Positions 61,651-64,000 of a stretch of 64,000 bases of DNA are shown here, piece after piece. Where the stretch lies: the NCBI GenBank assembly GCA_934351925.1, contig CAKRJT010000004.1:89748-153747 (forward strand), in the 5' to 3' direction. Position 1 is the first letter of the stretch, and each line of letters opens with the position of its first letter. The position numbers and the translations under genes were made by a program. This DNA comes from an uncultured Lachnospiraceae bacterium. GTDB taxonomy: Bacteria > Bacillota > Clostridia > Lachnospirales > Lachnospiraceae. Below the pieces are notes generated by a model. The model was given only the letters and a program-made list of their open reading frames with translations, was not told where the DNA came from and did no database searches.

Positions 61651-62571
61651 ATGAAAACAGACAGATTATACGCATTAACTTTATATTTGCTTAATCACGG
61701 AAAATCTTCTGCCTCAGAGCTCGCAAGGCATTTTGAAGTATCTGTGAGGACGATTCAGAGGGATATAGATGCCTTGTGTCAGGCAGGCATTCCTATTTGT
61801 GCTTTTACCGGTACAAATGGAGGATATGAAATTTTAAGTGATTTCAAAATGAATAACCAACTTGCATCGAAAGATGAATATGCCTATATTGCAACTGCTA
61901 TAAATGGATTAAAAACGGTTACTAATAATCCGGTGGCTGATGATATTTACGAGAAAATAACAGCCATATCCAAGAACAGTAATATAGGTATGATTTTGGA
62001 TTTTTCTGTATTAAGAGAAGGCGATGAGAAATTGCTTCAAACTTTACAGTCTGCAGTTAAGAATAAGCAAGTGGTTAGATTTACATATACAAATAATGGT
62101 GGAGAAACAAGACAACATTGTGTAGAACCGATAGCGGTTATTTACAAATGGTATGCTTGGTATATGTTGGCTTATAATACGGCGAAACAGGATTATAGAA
62201 CCTATAAGCTGGTTCGGATGGAAGATGTTTGTATAACGGAAGATGAATTTTCCAAGGAGCACAAGTCGGCACAGGATATTATAAATGATTGTGACAATTC
62301 CTATCAGGGAAAGGACATATCCATAAGAGTTCGGATGCGATGCCGGGGTAATGCGATACACAGAATAAAGGAATATTTAAACGGACAGCTAATAAAAAAC
62401 TGTAATGATGGTAGTTCTATTATGGAGATTCATATTGTAGAGAAGGAACAATGGTGGATTGGTGTTGTTTTGTCACAGGGAAAAGAAGTCGAGATTATAG
62501 AACCGGAGCACATAAAAGAACGGATTATTAATAGTGCAAAAGATATTCTTTTTTTATACGATAAACTATGA
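61651..62571 (+). CDS. YafY-type transcriptional regulator with HTH and WYL domains
   Basis: Regulator of 306 aa. The N-terminal helix-turn-helix (SSASELARHFEVSVRTIQRDIDALCQAGIPI) is followed by a WYL domain (residues ~135-215, including PIAVIYKWYAWYMLAY) and a C-terminal WCX-like extension (KEVEIIEPEHIKERI). WYL regulators often sense nucleotides or single-stranded DNA and control stress or mobile functions. GGAAAAAG lies upstream. It may regulate the neighbouring cargo. Confidence 0.92.
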   Translation: MKTDRLYALTLYLLNHGKSSASELARHFEVSVRTIQRDIDALCQAGIPICAFTGTNGGYEILSDFKMNNQLASKDEYAYIATAINGLKTVTNNPVADDIYEKITAISKNSNIGMILDFSVLREGDEKLLQTLQSAVKNKQVVRFTYTNNGGETRQHCVEPIAVIYKWYAWYMLAYNTAKQDYRTYKLVRMEDVCITEDEFSKEHKSAQDIINDCDNSYQGKDISIRVRMRCRGNAIHRIKEYLNGQLIKNCNDGSSIMEIHIVEKEQWWIGVVLSQGKEVEIIEPEHIKERIINSAKDILFLYDKL

Positions 62572-62656
62572 CATATAGATGTCGTAATTTGTGTGAGATA
62601 ATATATATGAAGTTATTTAATATTTAACAAATTACGATATGGAGGTTTATGAGAAG

Positions 62657-63220
62657 ATGGGTATTGATGTATATGAACAAATTCCTGTTATGGAAAGTGA
62701 AATGTTTTTGCTGAGAGAAATTGAGGATGGTGACGCAGAGGATTTGCTTAAGGTATATTCCGATAAGGATGCAGTACCGCTTTTTAACAGTGATAATTGT
62801 GTGAATGGTTTTTACTATACTTCAATTGAAGAAATGAAGGATACCATTGCGTTTTGGAAAAGAGAATACCAAAGCAGATATTATGTACGCTGGACAATTA
62901 TTGATAAAAGTGCCAACTGCGCAATTGGTACGATAGAGCTGTTTAATCGAAAGGCAAAGGATTATTTTAATTATTGCGGATTGCTTAGACTGGATTTAAG
63001 AAGTGATTATGAAAAACAAGATATTATAGAGGATATTCTTGGGATTATTATTCCTGAAACGAGAGATATGTTTGCTTGTGAAATGATTGCCACTAAGGCA
63101 GTTTCAATTGCCCAAGAGCGTATACAGGCTTTAGAACATATGGGATTTTGTTTGTCGGAAGAAGCTTTAATAGGACATGATGGAACGAAGTACAATTCAT
63201 ATTATGTTCGGGAGGTGTAA
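62657..63220 (+). CDS. GNAT family N-acetyltransferase
   Basis: Protein of 187 aa with the GNAT beginning MFLLREIEDGDAEDLLKVYSD, a central beta-strand (RWTIIDKSANCAIGTIELFN) and the C-terminal RIQALEHMGFCLSEEALI typical of RimJ-like members. The acetyl-CoA loop is not sharply defined. The start is ATG 62657 with GGAGG upstream. The next gene starts four bases after its stop, suggesting a two-gene unit. Confidence 0.8.
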   Translation: MGIDVYEQIPVMESEMFLLREIEDGDAEDLLKVYSDKDAVPLFNSDNCVNGFYYTSIEEMKDTIAFWKREYQSRYYVRWTIIDKSANCAIGTIELFNRKAKDYFNYCGLLRLDLRSDYEKQDIIEDILGIIIPETRDMFACEMIATKAVSIAQERIQALEHMGFCLSEEALIGHDGTKYNSYYVREV

Positions 63221-63223
63221 GGA

Positions 63224-63859
63224 ATGACTTTTGATTTCAAGAAAGAATACAAAGAATTTTATATGCCTAAGAATAAACCTGAAATAGTCAATGTTCCGAC
63301 GGCTAATTATATTGCTGTCAGAGGGAAAGGTAATCCGAATACTCCGGATGGCGAGTACCAACAGGCAATAAGTGTATTGTATGCGGTTGCATATACTTTG
63401 AAGATGAGTTACAAATCAGATTACAAGATAAAAGGATTTTTTGAATATGTAGTTCCACCCTTGGAAGGTTTCTGGTGGCAAGACAATGTAAGAGGCGCAG
63501 ACTATGGGAACAAGGATTCTTTTAACTGGATTTCTGTGATTCGATTACCTGACTTTGTTACAGAGAATGATTTTGATTGGGCGGTAGATACTGCGACCAA
63601 AAAGAAAAAGTTAGACTGCAGCAAAGCAGAATTTTTGACGATAGACGAAGGATTATGTGTTCAGATGATGCATATAGGACCATTTGATAATGAGCCGGAG
63701 TCTGTGAAGATTATGGATGCGTTCTTAGAAGAAAATGGATATGTAAATGATATAAATGAAAAGCGTTTACATCATGAAATATATATGTCTGACGCAAGGA
63801 AGATTGCACCGGAGAAGTGGAAAACAGTAATTAGACATCCGATTAGAAGAAAAGAGTAA
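63224..63859 (+). CDS. GyrI-like small-molecule-binding domain protein
   Basis: Stand-alone protein of 211 aa. The pattern PTANYIAVRGKGNPNTPDGEYQQAISVLYAVAYTLKM and LCVQMMHIGPFDNEPESV matches the GyrI-like family of clostridial and bacillar proteins, thought to bind hydrophobic or cationic compounds. GGAGG precedes the ATG and it is probably cotranslated with the acetyltransferase. No catalytic evidence is visible. Confidence 0.88.
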   Translation: MTFDFKKEYKEFYMPKNKPEIVNVPTANYIAVRGKGNPNTPDGEYQQAISVLYAVAYTLKMSYKSDYKIKGFFEYVVPPLEGFWWQDNVRGADYGNKDSFNWISVIRLPDFVTENDFDWAVDTATKKKKLDCSKAEFLTIDEGLCVQMMHIGPFDNEPESVKIMDAFLEENGYVNDINEKRLHHEIYMSDARKIAPEKWKTVIRHPIRRKE

Positions 63860-63883
63860 TTTATGCGAAAGGAGTTGTGGGAT

Positions 63884-63988
63884 ATGAACAATTCAATAAT
63901 TTATCGCCCTTTGACGGCAACTCGAGTCTATGAAGAAAAGTCTGTAAATAAGAACTTCTATGATAATAGTTGGCTGGTAAGCATATAA
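63884..63988 (+). CDS. Short ORF of 34 aa at the right edge (uncertain, possibly a fragment)
   Basis: The ATG at 63884 has AAGGAG nine bases upstream, so translation is plausible. The 34-residue product starts MNNSIIYRPLTATRVYEEK and has no recognised domain. It could be a small protein or a truncated gene. The following 12 bases end the window. Confidence 0.35.
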   Translation: MNNSIIYRPLTATRVYEEKSVNKNFYDNSWLVSI

Positions 63989-64000
63989 GTCTATGCTTAC

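Overview
The window looks like a chromosome segment from a Gram-positive anaerobe of the Lachnospiraceae (Clostridia), near Roseburia, Lachnospira or Butyrivibrio. The evidence is strong Shine-Dalgarno sites, a spore-protease homologue (YyaC), lipoprotein signal peptides with Thr/Glu-rich linkers, a Tad/Flp pilus locus without a secretin, and several clostridial-style proteins of unknown function. The species cannot be fixed from sequence reading alone.

Region 1 (1-6205) is a plant-glycan locus: an ABC permease cut by the left edge, its solute-binding lipoprotein, a GH105-type unsaturated rhamnogalacturonyl hydrolase and a GH112 galactosyl phosphorylase. They fit import and phosphorolytic breakdown of rhamnogalacturonan-I oligosaccharides. 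A GH127 beta-L-arabinofuranosidase lies far away at 48715-50793. Region 2 (6206-32052) is mostly housekeeping. It holds a HIT protein, an AAA+ ATPase, a lipoprotein FKBP isomerase, a cation efflux pump, an anion permease, a PTS-IIC-like membrane protein, YyaC, a pseudo-JAMM/LysM membrane protein, tRNA-Cys, rpsF-ssb-rpsR, a PHP protein, a nucleotidyltransferase, methionine aminopeptidase with a SEC-C motif, a DEDDh exonuclease, TrmL, a two-component system and MutS2. A large nested inverted repeat lies at 6578-6779.

Region 3 (32183-39728) is a Tad/Flp pilus operon behind a near-consensus promoter: CpaF, TadB, TadC, Flp pilin, two TadE-like minor pilins, CpaB and a prepilin peptidase. An HtrA-like protein that has lost two catalytic triad residues follows. 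Region 4 (39754-53935) holds YhaM, two RlmD paralogues preceded by copies of one dispersed repeat, a decayed YafQ/DinJ toxin-antitoxin pair abutting the first rlmD, a chemoreceptor with its own binding lipoprotein, an SDR oxidoreductase, a nuclease lipoprotein, GH127 and a PflX-type radical SAM protein.

Region 5 (about 54000 to the right edge) is accessory DNA beginning just after the second rlmD. It has a ParB-like protein, TnpV, ParM, a ParR-like protein, an oriT-like palindrome and a MobA/MobL-type relaxase. A visibly AT-richer cargo stretch follows, with a PurN homologue, a P-loop kinase, an ASCH protein, a membrane protein, a WYL regulator, a GNAT acetyltransferase and a GyrI-like protein. 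No integrase is visible.

The least explained observations are two dispersed repeat families placed just upstream of start codons (one with compensatory changes in its hairpin), the 200-bp nested palindrome, three enzyme folds that have lost catalytic residues (JAMM, GGDEF, HtrA), a pilin gene whose prepilin motif lies upstream of any standard start codon, and both rlmD 3' ends abutting foreign DNA. I did not find a convincing entirely new defence or metabolic system.
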